DNA of 64,000 bases from Lysobacteraceae bacterium NML93-0399 (GCA_002307375.1 NTJI01000003.1:62001-126000), one strand, 5' to 3'; shown: positions 22,011 to 29,962, counted from the first letter of the stretch. Notes: generated from the sequence alone by a model not told the origin. Program-made: numbers and translations.

Positions 22011-22778
22011 TTACTCGACGATGTCCTGCAGCTCGACCTCGAACACCAGCGCCTGGTTCGGACCGATCGGGCCCGAGCCCATCTCGCCGTAACCCAGCGC
22101 GGCAGGAATCCACAGCTCGTACTTGCTGCCGACGCTCATCAGCTGCAGGCCTTCCTGCCAGCCCGGCACGACCTGGTTGAGCGCGAACTGCGCCGGCTCG
22201 CCGCGGTCGTAGGAGCTGTCGAACGTTTCGCCGTTGAGCAGCGTGCCCTTGTAGTGCACGCGCACGGTGGCGTTCGGGCCGGGCTTGGCACCCGTGCCTT
22301 CGGTGATGACGCGGTACTGCAGGCCCGACGCCGTGGTCTGCACGCCTTCGCGCTTGCCGTTCTCGGCCAGGAACTTCTCCGCCTCGGCGGCGTTGGTCTT
22401 GGCCTGCTCCTGCATTTCGGCCATCTGCTTGGCCTGCATGCGTTCGCCGAATTTCTGCATCACGCCCATGGCCTGCTCGTCGGAGATCTCGATGGCCTTG
22501 TCGTCGAGGGTTTCGGAAATCGCACGCTGCAGCGTCTTGACGTCGATCTCGTCCTTGATCTGCTTGAGCTGCTCGCCCATCTGGTTGCCGATGATGTAGC
22601 TGATCTGCTCGCGCTCGCCCTCAAGGCCGGCGATCTCGTTGCCGCCTTCGGCGGACGTCTCGGCGGCGGCGCCTTCGACCGGCTTGCCGGTCTCCTTGTC
22701 GATCGGCTTGCAGGCGATCATCGCCAGCGGCAGGACGGCGACGAGGCCGGCAACGGCGATGCGCTTGGTGTTCTTCAT
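22011..22778 (-). CDS. FKBP-type peptidyl-prolyl isomerase, lipoprotein (FkpA/Mip-like)
   Basis: 255 residues from the ATG at 22778 (GGAG about 9 bases upstream; a TTG three codons earlier is less likely). A lipoprotein signal ends MIAC. Residues about 50-145 are the helical dimerisation arm typical of Mip/FkpA (ISYIIGNQMGEQLKQI, FLAENGKREGVQT). Residues about 150-255 form the FKBP domain with VHYKGTLLNG, FDSSYDRGEP and GYGEMG. It assists proline-limited folding in the envelope. It sits next to a second FKBP gene. Confidence 0.9.
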   Translation of the reverse strand: MKNTKRIAVAGLVAVLPLAMIACKPIDKETGKPVEGAAAETSAEGGNEIAGLEGEREQISYIIGNQMGEQLKQIKDEIDVKTLQRAISETLDDKAIEISDEQAMGVMQKFGERMQAKQMAEMQEQAKTNAAEAEKFLAENGKREGVQTTASGLQYRVITEGTGAKPGPNATVRVHYKGTLLNGETFDSSYDRGEPAQFALNQVVPGWQEGLQLMSVGSKYELWIPAALGYGEMGSGPIGPNQALVFEVELQDIVE

Positions 22779-22846
22779 ACGGGACAACTCCGGGATCGAA
22801 GGGTTTCGGGGTGACCGGCCGCGGCGCGGTCGGTGAAACGGTGGGC

Positions 22847-23767
22847 CTAGAGGATATCGATCAGTTCGACATCGAAGACCAGCGTGGCGTTGGGCGGAAT
22901 GTTCGGCGGGCTGCCGCGCACGCCGTAGGCCAGCTCGCCGGGAATCCAGAACCGGTACTTGCCGCCGATGGGCATCAGCTGCATGCCCTCGGTCCAGCCG
23001 GCGATGACCTGGTCGAGGCCGAATACCGACGGCTCGCCGCGGCTGTAGGAACTGTCGAACTCGGTGCCGTCGAGCAGCGTGCCGCGATAGTGCACGCGCA
23101 CCCGGTCGCTGGCGCGCGGACGCGGGCCCTGGCCCTGCTTCTCGACGCTGTACTGGATGCCCGACGCAGTCGCGAAGACGCCCGGCTTGCCGCGGTTGGC
23201 CGCCATGAAATCCATGCCGGCCTGACGGTTGTCGTCGGCCACGCGCGTAGCGCGGGCCTGGCCGCGGGCGATCATCGCCTGTCGCGCCTGTGCGACCTGG
23301 GCCTCGTCGAGCGTCGGCGCCCTGCCCTCGACACGATCACGTACGCCGCGCATCAATGGCGCGAGCGCGATCTCCTCGCGCATCGCCAGCAACGAGCGGC
23401 CGACGTCGGCGCCGATCATGCGGCCGACCTGGACGCGATCGACCTCCGGCGCCTCGCTGCCCGGCGGCAGACCCGGGACCGGCCGGCCGCTGCGTGCGGC
23501 GATCCGCTGCGCGAGGGCCTGGCCGAGGCGCTGGGTCTGGGCCTGGTCGAGCGCAGGCGGCTTGCCGGCAAGCGCATCGGCCACAGCAGCCTCGAACGCG
23601 GCCAGATCCAGATCCGGCGCGACCTGCGCCAGCTGCGCGGCCATGTCCATGCCGACCACATAACTGCTGGTGTCGCGATCGGCATCGTCGGCAGCGATCG
23701 CCATGCCGGCGACGGGTGCCAGCAGCAGGGCCAGCACGGCGGCGCGCATCTGATTGAACATCCGCAT
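22847..23767 (-). CDS. Second FKBP-type peptidyl-prolyl isomerase, exported
   Basis: 306 residues from the ATG at 23767 (AGGAGA just upstream; an ATG two codons later is also possible). A signal peptide ends MAIAAD. The N-terminal helical region (SSYVVGMDMAAQLAQ, then FMAANRGKPGVFATASG) and C-terminal FKBP domain (VHYRGTLLDG, FDSSYSRGEP, VIAGWTEGM, AYGVRG) match Mip/FkpA. It parallels the downstream isomerase gene in organisation, so the two probably arose by tandem duplication. The helical arm is longer and more diverged. Confidence 0.88.
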   Translation of the reverse strand: MRMFNQMRAAVLALLLAPVAGMAIAADDADRDTSSYVVGMDMAAQLAQVAPDLDLAAFEAAVADALAGKPPALDQAQTQRLGQALAQRIAARSGRPVPGLPPGSEAPEVDRVQVGRMIGADVGRSLLAMREEIALAPLMRGVRDRVEGRAPTLDEAQVAQARQAMIARGQARATRVADDNRQAGMDFMAANRGKPGVFATASGIQYSVEKQGQGPRPRASDRVRVHYRGTLLDGTEFDSSYSRGEPSVFGLDQVIAGWTEGMQLMPIGGKYRFWIPGELAYGVRGSPPNIPPNATLVFDVELIDIL

Positions 23768-23850
23768 AGGTCTCCTGCCCGGGGCCGGGCGATGCAGCCG
23801 GCTATTGTCGCGGCCGCGCGGCGGCGGAGCAATCGCGGCGCAAGCGGCCT

Positions 23851-24453
23851 TCAGCGCGTGGCCGGCCTGGGCGCGGCCAGTGCGCGCTCGATCGCGGCGA
23901 CGATCGCCGGATCGTCCGGCGCCGTGCGGCTGCCCCACTGGCCCAGCACCCGTCCGTCGCGCCCCACCAGATACTTGTGGAAGTTCCACTGCGGCGCCTG
24001 CCCGGTCGCCTGGGCAAGCTGGCGGTACAAGGGCGTGGCGTCCGGCCCGGTGACGTGCACGCGCTGGAACATCGGGAACTTGACGCCATAGGTCAGCGTG
24101 CAGAATTCCTGGATCGCCGCCTCGTCCTCGAATTCCTGGTCCTTGAAGTCGCCCGACGGGAAACCGAGCACTGCGAAGCCCCGCGACCGCAGACGCGCAT
24201 GCATCGCTTCGAGCGCTTCGTACTGCGGCGTGAACCCGCATTTGCTGGCGGTGTTGACGATCAGCAGTACGTCGCCGCCATAGGTCTGGCGAAGGTTGAC
24301 GTTCTCGCGCGCAGCCAGCTGGCGGTACGTGTGATCCAGCACGTCTCCGCGGGTCGGCGACTGCTGCGCGAGCGCCATGCCAGCCAGGAGCGTCAGCCCC
24401 AGCGCCAGCGCGGTGCCTGCCAGACGGGACGCGGATCGGAACCTGCACACCAT
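23851..24453 (-). CDS. Exported glutathione-peroxidase-family protein
   Basis: 200 residues with a signal peptide ending ALAQ, so probably periplasmic, unlike E. coli BtuE. The peroxidatic Cys72 is in NTASKCGFTPQY, and Trp156/Asn157 lie in the late QWNFHKYLV segment. The usual FPxNQF motif reads FPSGDF here (Gly101-Asp102), so the catalytic Gln is absent. It would reduce peroxides with thiols, possibly thioredoxin-like donors instead of glutathione; this is inference. Confidence 0.85.
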   Translation of the reverse strand: MVCRFRSASRLAGTALALGLTLLAGMALAQQSPTRGDVLDHTYRQLAARENVNLRQTYGGDVLLIVNTASKCGFTPQYEALEAMHARLRSRGFAVLGFPSGDFKDQEFEDEAAIQEFCTLTYGVKFPMFQRVHVTGPDATPLYRQLAQATGQAPQWNFHKYLVGRDGRVLGQWGSRTAPDDPAIVAAIERALAAPRPATR

Positions 24454-24519
24454 GTTGGACGCTCCCGGCCGGGTGGACGACCCGTGCCATCAGTTGGGTG
24501 GATTTTCTGGTCGAGCGCG

Positions 24520-24547
24520 TTGACACCCGCTGCGGTGGTGTTATAGT
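24520..24547 (+). promoter_or_regulatory. Near-consensus sigma-70 promoter of the YtrA-type operon
   Basis: TTGACA (24520-24525) and TATAGT (24542-24547) are separated by 16 bases. They lie 38 bases before the first start codon of the operon. This is the clearest sigma-70 promoter in the window. Confidence 0.75.
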
Positions 24548-24560
24548 TGCCTACAACACC
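24537..24560. promoter_or_regulatory. Inverted repeat over the -10 box, candidate GntR/YtrA operator
   Basis: GGTGTT (24537-24542) and AACACC (24555-24560) form a perfect 6-bp inverted repeat with a 12-base spacer, overlapping the -10 element. A GntR-family repressor gene is second in the operon, so autorepression at this site is a natural inference. Confidence 0.6.
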
Positions 24561-24584
24561 TACCCACTAGAGCAGGACGGTCCC

Positions 24585-24857
24585 ATGAACCGCAGGCTCC
24601 AAACCCCGATCATCGCATGCACCGCCGCGGCCCTGGCGTTGTCGGCCGGGTTGCTGTTCGCCGCCCCTGTACTGTCCGGCAGCGGTGTCGCGCCGGCCGC
24701 CGCGGCCGCCGTCGCCAAGACCCGAGTCCAGACCGAACGCCCATCGGCAACCACCGAGGCGGAGGTCGAATCCCCGCGCCCGCGCGCCCGACGTGCCCGA
24801 AGCGGCTTCGCCCTGCCCTATTTCTCGTTCGCCCGGGGCGCTGGTGGAAGGAGCTGA
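24585..24857 (+). CDS. Small exported or membrane-anchored protein, first gene of the YtrA-type operon
   Basis: 90 residues from the ATG at 24585. It has an N-terminal hydrophobic segment (about residues 8-30), an Ala-rich stretch, a Thr/Glu/Pro linker, a basic patch (RPRARRARS) and an aromatic C-terminus (ALPYFSFARG). I do not recognise the family. It is transcribed from the strong promoter and ends 4 bases before the GntR gene. The position suggests an envelope partner, sensor or leader of the ABC system; this is inference. Confidence 0.6.
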   Translation: MNRRLQTPIIACTAAALALSAGLLFAAPVLSGSGVAPAAAAAVAKTRVQTERPSATTEAEVESPRPRARRARSGFALPYFSFARGAGGRS

Positions 24858-24861
24858 GGTC

Positions 24862-25233
24862 ATGGCCAATATCGAATGGAGCGACGGCGCTCCCATCTAC
24901 CGGCAGTTGAAGGAGCGCGTCATCGCGATGATGCTCGACGGCGTGCTCAAACCCGGCGACGCGTTGCCCTCGGTGCGCCAGGTGGCCGCCGACTACCAGC
25001 TCAACCCGATCACCGTGTCCCGCGCCTACCAGGAACTCGCCGACGAGGCGCTGGTGGAGAAGCGCCGCGGCCTGGGCATGTTCGTCACCGAGGAAGCGTC
25101 GAAGAAGCTGCGCAGCAGCGAGCGCGAGCGCTTCCTCACCGACGAGTGGCCGCAGGTGGTCGAACGGATCGAACGCCTGGGGCTGTCGGCCCGGGATCTG
25201 CTGCAGTCCATCGGCAATGGAGCCAACGAATGA
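24862..25233 (+). CDS. GntR-family transcriptional regulator, YtrA subfamily
   Basis: 123 residues from the ATG at 24862 (GGAG and GAGGT just upstream). The winged helix occupies residues about 8-75, with IYRQLKERVIAMML and LPSVRQVAADYQLNPITVSR followed by the wing GLGMFVT. The short C-terminal tail of about 45 residues, with no large ligand domain, is typical of the YtrA subfamily, whose genes usually sit beside ABC transporters. Its stop overlaps the ATPase start (ATGA). It probably represses its own operon through the inverted repeat over the promoter. Confidence 0.88.
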   Translation: MANIEWSDGAPIYRQLKERVIAMMLDGVLKPGDALPSVRQVAADYQLNPITVSRAYQELADEALVEKRRGLGMFVTEEASKKLRSSERERFLTDEWPQVVERIERLGLSARDLLQSIGNGANE

Positions 25234-26105
25234 ACGCCGTCCCAGATGTTCCGGTGATCACCGCGCGCAATCTGTCCAAGGTCTACAAGGGCGCGCGCGC
25301 GCTCGACGGCACCAGCTTCCAGATCCCGGCCGGCCGCATCGTCGGCCTGATCGGCCCCAACGGCGCCGGCAAGACCACTGCGCTCAAAGCGCTGCTGGGC
25401 CTGATCCGCTTCGATGGCGACATGTCGGTACTCGGCCGTGACCCGCGCACCGAGCGCGACGCGCTGATGAACGATGTCTGCTTCATCGCCGACGTCGCGG
25501 TGCTGCCGCGCTGGATGCGGGTGCGCGATGCGATCGACTTCGTCGAGGGCGTGCATCCCCGCTTCGACCGTGCCCGCTGCGAGCGCTTCCTGGCCAACAC
25601 CAAGCTGTCGCCCAAGCAGCGCGTGCGCGAAATGTCCAAGGGCATGATCGTGCAGCTGCACCTCGCACTCGTCATGGCGATCGACGCCAAACTGCTGGTG
25701 CTCGACGAACCGACCCTGGGCCTCGACATCCTCTACCGCAAGCAGTTCTACCAGCGTCTGCTGGAGGACTACTTCGACGAGCAGAAGACCATCATCGTCA
25801 CCACGCACCAGGTCGAGGAGATCGAGCACATCCTCACCGACGTGCTCTTCATCCAGAACGGCAAGATCGTGCTCGACGCGCCGATGGACGAGGTCGGCGA
25901 CCGCTTCGTTGAAGTGCTGGTCAACGCCGACCAGCTCGAGGCCGCCCGCGCCCACCGCCCGATCGACGAGCGCGCCCTGCCCTTCGGCAAGACCGTGATG
26001 CTGTTCGACAACGTGCCCGTCACCACCCTGTCGGCGTTCGGCGAGACCCGCACGCCGGGCCTGGCCGACCTGTTCGTGGCCACGATGAAAGGAGCCTACG
26101 CATGA
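25230..26105 (+). CDS. ABC transporter ATP-binding protein (YtrB-like)
   Basis: 291 residues. Walker A GPNGAGKTT is at 42-50, Walker B is LLVLDEPTLGLD and the H-loop is TTHQ. The signature motif reads MSKGM instead of LSGGQ, as in some YtrB-like ATPases. The C-terminal 70 residues form an extra domain. It overlaps both neighbours by ATGA, so regulator, ATPase and permease should be made in step. Export or envelope-stress function is inferred from the YtrA context. Confidence 0.88.
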   Translation: MNAVPDVPVITARNLSKVYKGARALDGTSFQIPAGRIVGLIGPNGAGKTTALKALLGLIRFDGDMSVLGRDPRTERDALMNDVCFIADVAVLPRWMRVRDAIDFVEGVHPRFDRARCERFLANTKLSPKQRVREMSKGMIVQLHLALVMAIDAKLLVLDEPTLGLDILYRKQFYQRLLEDYFDEQKTIIVTTHQVEEIEHILTDVLFIQNGKIVLDAPMDEVGDRFVEVLVNADQLEAARAHRPIDERALPFGKTVMLFDNVPVTTLSAFGETRTPGLADLFVATMKGAYA

Positions 26106-27151
26106 ATGCCTCCATCGATTCGGTGAACGTGGCCGCGCCCACGCGCACGCCGCCGCATGCCACGCACCGGTTCCGTCTGCTGTTGCGGCGCGAGTACTGG
26201 GAGCACCGTGGCGGCATCCTGTGGGCGCCCATCATTGCCGGCCTGGTGTCGACCCTGCTCTCGGCCGGCCTGCTGATCGCGGGCATCTGGTTCGCACACA
26301 AGTCGGTCGCCGAAGGCGGCACGATCCAGCACAACGGGGTCAGCCTCAACGGGCTGGATCTCGCCGGCCTGGCGCAACTGATGAGCCAGGACGACATCCG
26401 CCAGATCAGCGAAGGCCTCGCCGCCACCCTGCTGTTGTCGGCCAGCTGGCCCTGGCTGGTGATGATCTTCGTCGCGTTCTTCTATTGCCTGGGCGCGCTG
26501 TACGACGACCGCCGCGACCGCAGTGTGCTGTTCTGGAAATCGCTGCCGATCTCCGACACCTCGACGGTGCTGTCGAAGGTCGTCACCGCTACGCTGACCA
26601 TCCCGATCGTCGCCACGGTCGCCGCTGTGCTGACCGCCTTCCTGTTTCTGCTGATGCTCAGCATCGCGATCGCCGCGCACGGCGCCAATCCGCTGCCGTT
26701 CCTGTGGACCAATGGCGTCTTCGTGCGGTTCGCGATGGTGATGTTCGCGGTGATTCCGGTCTACGCATGCTGGGCGCTGCCGACAGTCGGCTGGCTGCTG
26801 ATGTGTTCGGCATGGGCCAGGAGCAAGCCGTTCCTGTGGGCGGTGCTGATCCCGGTCGGGCTGGGCGTGGCGACCTCGATGACCGGCATCCTGCAGGTCT
26901 TCGGACTGGAGCGTCACTGGCTGTGGCCGAACGTGATCACGCGCATGCTGCTGGGCACCGCGCCGCTGACCGGCAGCGATCTCAACGCCCTGGGTGAGGC
27001 GATCGAATCGGGCGCCCGACCGCTGGATCTGATGACCGTGCAGGCCTTCTACAGCAACTTCGCCGAGCCCTCGATGTGGATCGGCATGGCCGTCGGCGCG
27101 GTGATGATCGCCATCGCCATCCGCCTGCGCCGCTGGCGCGAGGAAGGCTGA
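26102..27151 (+). CDS. ABC transporter permease (ABC-2-like)
   Basis: 349 residues with about six predicted membrane segments: near residues 38-62, 105-130, 155-185, 205-235, 240-265 and 325-343. A cytoplasmic N-terminus (RFRLLLRREYWEHRGG) resembles ABC-2 permeases, with a large loop after the first segment. It overlaps the ATPase gene by ATGA. It forms the membrane half of the YtrA-type transporter; the substrate is unknown. Confidence 0.82.
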   Translation: MNASIDSVNVAAPTRTPPHATHRFRLLLRREYWEHRGGILWAPIIAGLVSTLLSAGLLIAGIWFAHKSVAEGGTIQHNGVSLNGLDLAGLAQLMSQDDIRQISEGLAATLLLSASWPWLVMIFVAFFYCLGALYDDRRDRSVLFWKSLPISDTSTVLSKVVTATLTIPIVATVAAVLTAFLFLLMLSIAIAAHGANPLPFLWTNGVFVRFAMVMFAVIPVYACWALPTVGWLLMCSAWARSKPFLWAVLIPVGLGVATSMTGILQVFGLERHWLWPNVITRMLLGTAPLTGSDLNALGEAIESGARPLDLMTVQAFYSNFAEPSMWIGMAVGAVMIAIAIRLRRWREEG

Positions 27152-27183
27152 GCCCACCCGCCCGTCTTCTCGGAGATCCGCAG

Positions 27184-27849
27184 ATGAAATCCGCAATTGC
27201 TGCGCTTGCCTTCGCCTTGTGTCTGCCAACGTCCGCCTGGGCGTCCGCTTCCGACGACGGCGGCGTGCGCGCCGAGATCGCCCGTGACATGGAGGAGGCG
27301 CGGCGCGAGATCCGCGCCGACATCGCCAGATCCCGTGCCCGGCTCGACATCGACAACCTCGACGTGTCCAACAGCCTGCAATTCAATGGGTCGGCGCGGC
27401 GCAGAACCGATGCCGATGCCCGCCCCGTGCTGCCGAAAGCCGAGATCACGCCGCAAGGCGATTTCCTGATCGACGGCGCCGCGGTCGAGGTGGATGCCGC
27501 GCAACGCCGCCAGTTGCAGGCCTACCGCGAGCAGGTGATCGCGGTCGCCCGCGCCGGCATCGACATCGGCGAGATCGCGGCGCTGGCCGCCGTGGACTCG
27601 GTCGATCGTGGACTGGGCTCGCTGATCGTCGGTTCGATGACCGGCAGCGTGCAGCGGCAGGTGCAGAAAACCGTGATGCAGTCCGTGGGGCCGGGCGTGG
27701 AGAAGATCTGCGCGGCCATGCCGGCCCTGCACGCCTCGCAGCAGCAGCTCGCCGCCAGCGTCCCGGAGTTCGGTCCCTACGCGCGGATCGAAGCCAGCGA
27801 CGGCGAGCGCTGCGTCCGCGAGGTCCGGCAGCAGTTCGCCCGTTCCTGA
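27184..27849 (+). CDS. DUF2884 (YggN-like) periplasmic protein
   Basis: 221 residues with a signal peptide ending AWAS. The core has the YggN-like block GDFLIDGAAVEVDAAQR followed by LQAYREQVIAVARAGIDIG and a Cys pair near the C-terminus (Cys179 region EKICAAM and GERCVRE). The start has GGAG 8 bases upstream. It is 32 bases after the permease gene, so in the same operon. It is a clear relative of the last gene of this cluster. The function of the family is unknown. Confidence 0.72.
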   Translation: MKSAIAALAFALCLPTSAWASASDDGGVRAEIARDMEEARREIRADIARSRARLDIDNLDVSNSLQFNGSARRRTDADARPVLPKAEITPQGDFLIDGAAVEVDAAQRRQLQAYREQVIAVARAGIDIGEIAALAAVDSVDRGLGSLIVGSMTGSVQRQVQKTVMQSVGPGVEKICAAMPALHASQQQLAASVPEFGPYARIEASDGERCVREVRQQFARS

Positions 27850-27952
27850 TGCTCAGGACAGGACCTTCGCGTCACGCCTAGGCCGACCGTTTCGACCGTT
27901 CACGCACGGGCGCCCGTGCCCGACAACGCCGCACTTCGAGGAGATTCGCCAG

Positions 27953-28807
27953 ATGCCGTCTTCCGCCCTCGTCCGTCGTCCTTTCGTGCTCGCACTGGCC
28001 GCCCTGTCCGCGCTACCGCTCCTGGCCAGTGCACAGAACGGGCCGCAATGCCGCCACAGCCAGCCCCGAGAACTCGCACTGCAGCTCGACGGCGTGCGCA
28101 CGGTCCGTTTCGACATCGGCAACAGCAAGCTGCGCGTCGACGGTGCCTCGCACGCCGATCCCGTGCTGCGCGGCCGCGCCTGCGCGTCGACCGAATCGGG
28201 ACTGGACGCGCTGGTCCTCGAGCAGCGGCGCGATGGCGACACGTTGCACGTCACGATGCGTCGTCCGACCGGTACCAGCGGCTGGATGGGCAACCAGTAC
28301 GCCTACCTCGATCTCGCCGGCCAGGTGCCGGCGAACGTGCTGGTACAGGCGGTGATCGGCTCGGGCGACGCCTGGGTCACGGGTGTGGCCGCGGCCAGCG
28401 CCGATGTCGGCTCGGGCGACGCCGAACTGCGCCGCATCGCCGGGCGCGCCACGCTCAAAGTCGGTTCGGGTGACATCACCGTCGATGAGGTCGGCGCGCT
28501 GAAGGTGCTCTCGATCGGCTCGGGCGATGTCGAAGCACGCAACGTCCGCGGTCCGGTCGAGGCCGGCAGCGTCGGCTCGGGCGATCTCGCGGTCGACGGC
28601 GCCGCGGGCGATGTCCGCATCGGCAGCCTGGGCTCGGGCGACATCGACCTGCGTGCAGTGCGCGGCAATGTGCATGTGGGCTCGATCGGCTCCGGCGACC
28701 TCGACGTGCGCGACGTGGACGGCGGCCTGCAGGTCGACTCCAAGGGCAGCGGCGACATTTCCCACCGCGACGTCCGCGGCGACATCAGCCTGCCCCGCCG
28801 CCGCTGA
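27953..28807 (+). CDS. Exported beta-repeat protein with eight GSGD repeats (DUF4097-like)
   Basis: 284 residues with a signal peptide ending ASAQ. From residue 136 to the end eight repeats each contain G-S-G-D, spaced 17, 18, 18, then 19 residues four times. Hydrophobic residues alternate between them (VxSVGSGDLxVxxxxG pattern). This predicts a right-handed beta-solenoid like the DUF4097/GIN-domain adhesin-like proteins. GAGGAG precedes the ATG. The gap from the upstream gene is 103 bases. Being exported and placed in the YtrA operon, it is probably an envelope protein. Confidence 0.75.
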   Translation: MPSSALVRRPFVLALAALSALPLLASAQNGPQCRHSQPRELALQLDGVRTVRFDIGNSKLRVDGASHADPVLRGRACASTESGLDALVLEQRRDGDTLHVTMRRPTGTSGWMGNQYAYLDLAGQVPANVLVQAVIGSGDAWVTGVAAASADVGSGDAELRRIAGRATLKVGSGDITVDEVGALKVLSIGSGDVEARNVRGPVEAGSVGSGDLAVDGAAGDVRIGSLGSGDIDLRAVRGNVHVGSIGSGDLDVRDVDGGLQVDSKGSGDISHRDVRGDISLPRRR

Positions 28808-28828
28808 ATTTTTTTTCCGGAGCCGAAC

Positions 28829-29560
28829 ATGCGCAAGCCCATCTTTCGTCCCCTCGTCCTGGCATTGGCGATCTGCAGCTTCGCCACGCTGACGGCCTGC
28901 GGTCGCGACGCCCCGGCGCCGGAGGCCGGCGCTGACGCACAGTCGGCCGAGGCGGCCGACGACGGCTTCATCGCCCGCTCCACCCGCCGTGCGCTCGAAA
29001 GCGCACGGCGTGACCTGGCGCAGAAGAACATCAGCGTCGGCGGCACCGGCAGCGGTGGCCTCGACGTCAACGGCTTCCGCTTCGGCGGCAACGACGCGCG
29101 CACCGCCGGCCTGCCCAGGGCCGAGATCAGTCCTGCCGGCGACCTGCTCATCGATGGCGAACCGGTCACCGTCGACACGGCGCAGCGCGACCTGCTGCTC
29201 GCCCATCGCGCCAACATCGTCGCGATCGCCGAAGCCGGCATCGTGATCGGCGTGCAGGGCGCGCAGCTCGGCGCAGAGGCTGCGAGGGGCGCTGTCACCA
29301 GCCTGCTGGCCGGCAATGCCGAAGCGTTCGAACAGCGCATGCAGGCTGAAGCAAAGAAGATCGAAGCCGAAGCACAGACACTCTGCGGCCACCTGCCCGA
29401 CCTGCTCGCCTCCCAGCAGGCGCTCGCTGCCGCGCTGCCCGCCTTCCGGCCTTACGCGACGATGGATGCCGGCGACGTCGAGGAGTGCCGAAAGGATGCC
29501 GGCAGTGGCGACAACCCCGCTGCCGAGGCGGACGCGGCGACGGAAATGGCTTCGCGATAG
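28829..29560 (+). CDS. DUF2884-like lipoprotein, paralogue of the gene two upstream
   Basis: 243 residues with a lipoprotein signal (lipobox LTAC, Cys24). The family block GDLLIDGEPVTVDTAQRDLL and following AEAGIVIG match the earlier DUF2884 protein (GDFLIDGAAVEVDAAQR). The C-terminal Cys-containing segments (TLCGHLP, VEECRK) also correspond. A soluble and a lipidated version therefore flank the GSGD-repeat gene. It is last in the operon and is followed by REP units. Confidence 0.7.
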   Translation: MRKPIFRPLVLALAICSFATLTACGRDAPAPEAGADAQSAEAADDGFIARSTRRALESARRDLAQKNISVGGTGSGGLDVNGFRFGGNDARTAGLPRAEISPAGDLLIDGEPVTVDTAQRDLLLAHRANIVAIAEAGIVIGVQGAQLGAEAARGAVTSLLAGNAEAFEQRMQAEAKKIEAEAQTLCGHLPDLLASQQALAAALPAFRPYATMDAGDVEECRKDAGSGDNPAAEADAATEMASR

Positions 29561-29594
29561 GGGAAAGGCGGTCCGTACGACGCGGAACGTCGCT

Positions 29595-29663
29595 CGCAGG
29601 CGCGCATTTGCGCGAGAGTGGCTTCGCCGAGAAAGCCTTTCGCGCGCAAGCGCGCTCCTACAG
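29595..29663. repeat. Degenerate REP-type unit
   Basis: The right arm GCGCGCAAGCGCGCTCCTAC is intact. The left arm is altered (CGCAGGCGCGCATTTGCGCG), so the hairpin is imperfect. Confidence 0.7.
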
Positions 29664-29738
29664 GAGGAGGGAGCCTCTCCGAGGCTTGTCCCGCATTTCG
29701 CGCTGACCGCCGCTCGGGACGGCGCCGCGCTCGCATTG

Positions 29739-29814
29739 TTTTTGTAGGAGCGCGCTTGCGCGCGAGGGGCGTCACCTAGAAGGCCCTTCGCGCGCAAGCG
29801 CGCTCCTACAAAAA
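29739..29814. repeat. Perfect REP-type palindrome with T-tract flanks
   Basis: Arms TTTTTGTAGGAGCGCGCTTG and its complement ending CTCCTACAAAAA. The long stem with flanking T and A runs would work as a bidirectional terminator between the convergent YtrA operon and fumC. Confidence 0.85.
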
Positions 29815-29896
29815 CCCCGGGGGCACGGCCTGGAGCGGCCTGCTTCGCATCTCGCATCGACGGCCGCAGCGGCTGTGCCCGCGCCCGCCTTTCTCT

Positions 29897-29962
29897 CTGT
29901 AGGAGCGCGCTTGCGCGCGAGGCGCTCTACCGAGACGGCCTGTCGCGCGCACTCTCGCAGGC
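29897..29962. repeat. REP-type unit with decayed right arm
   Basis: The left arm CTGTAGGAGCGCGCTTGCGC is intact. The right arm is CGCGCGCACTCTCGCAGG, so the pairing is partial. It lies 40 bases beyond the fumC stop. Confidence 0.7.

Noticed and set aside
22847-24526. 559-codon frame joining the second FKBP to upstream sequence
   Set aside because: The upstream half overlaps the glutathione peroxidase gene in another frame. A signal peptide and ribosome binding site place the FKBP start at 23767.
28013-29857. 614-codon minus-strand frame across 28-29.9 kb
   Set aside because: It opposes two exported-protein genes with signal peptides and ribosome binding sites and starts in a REP unit.
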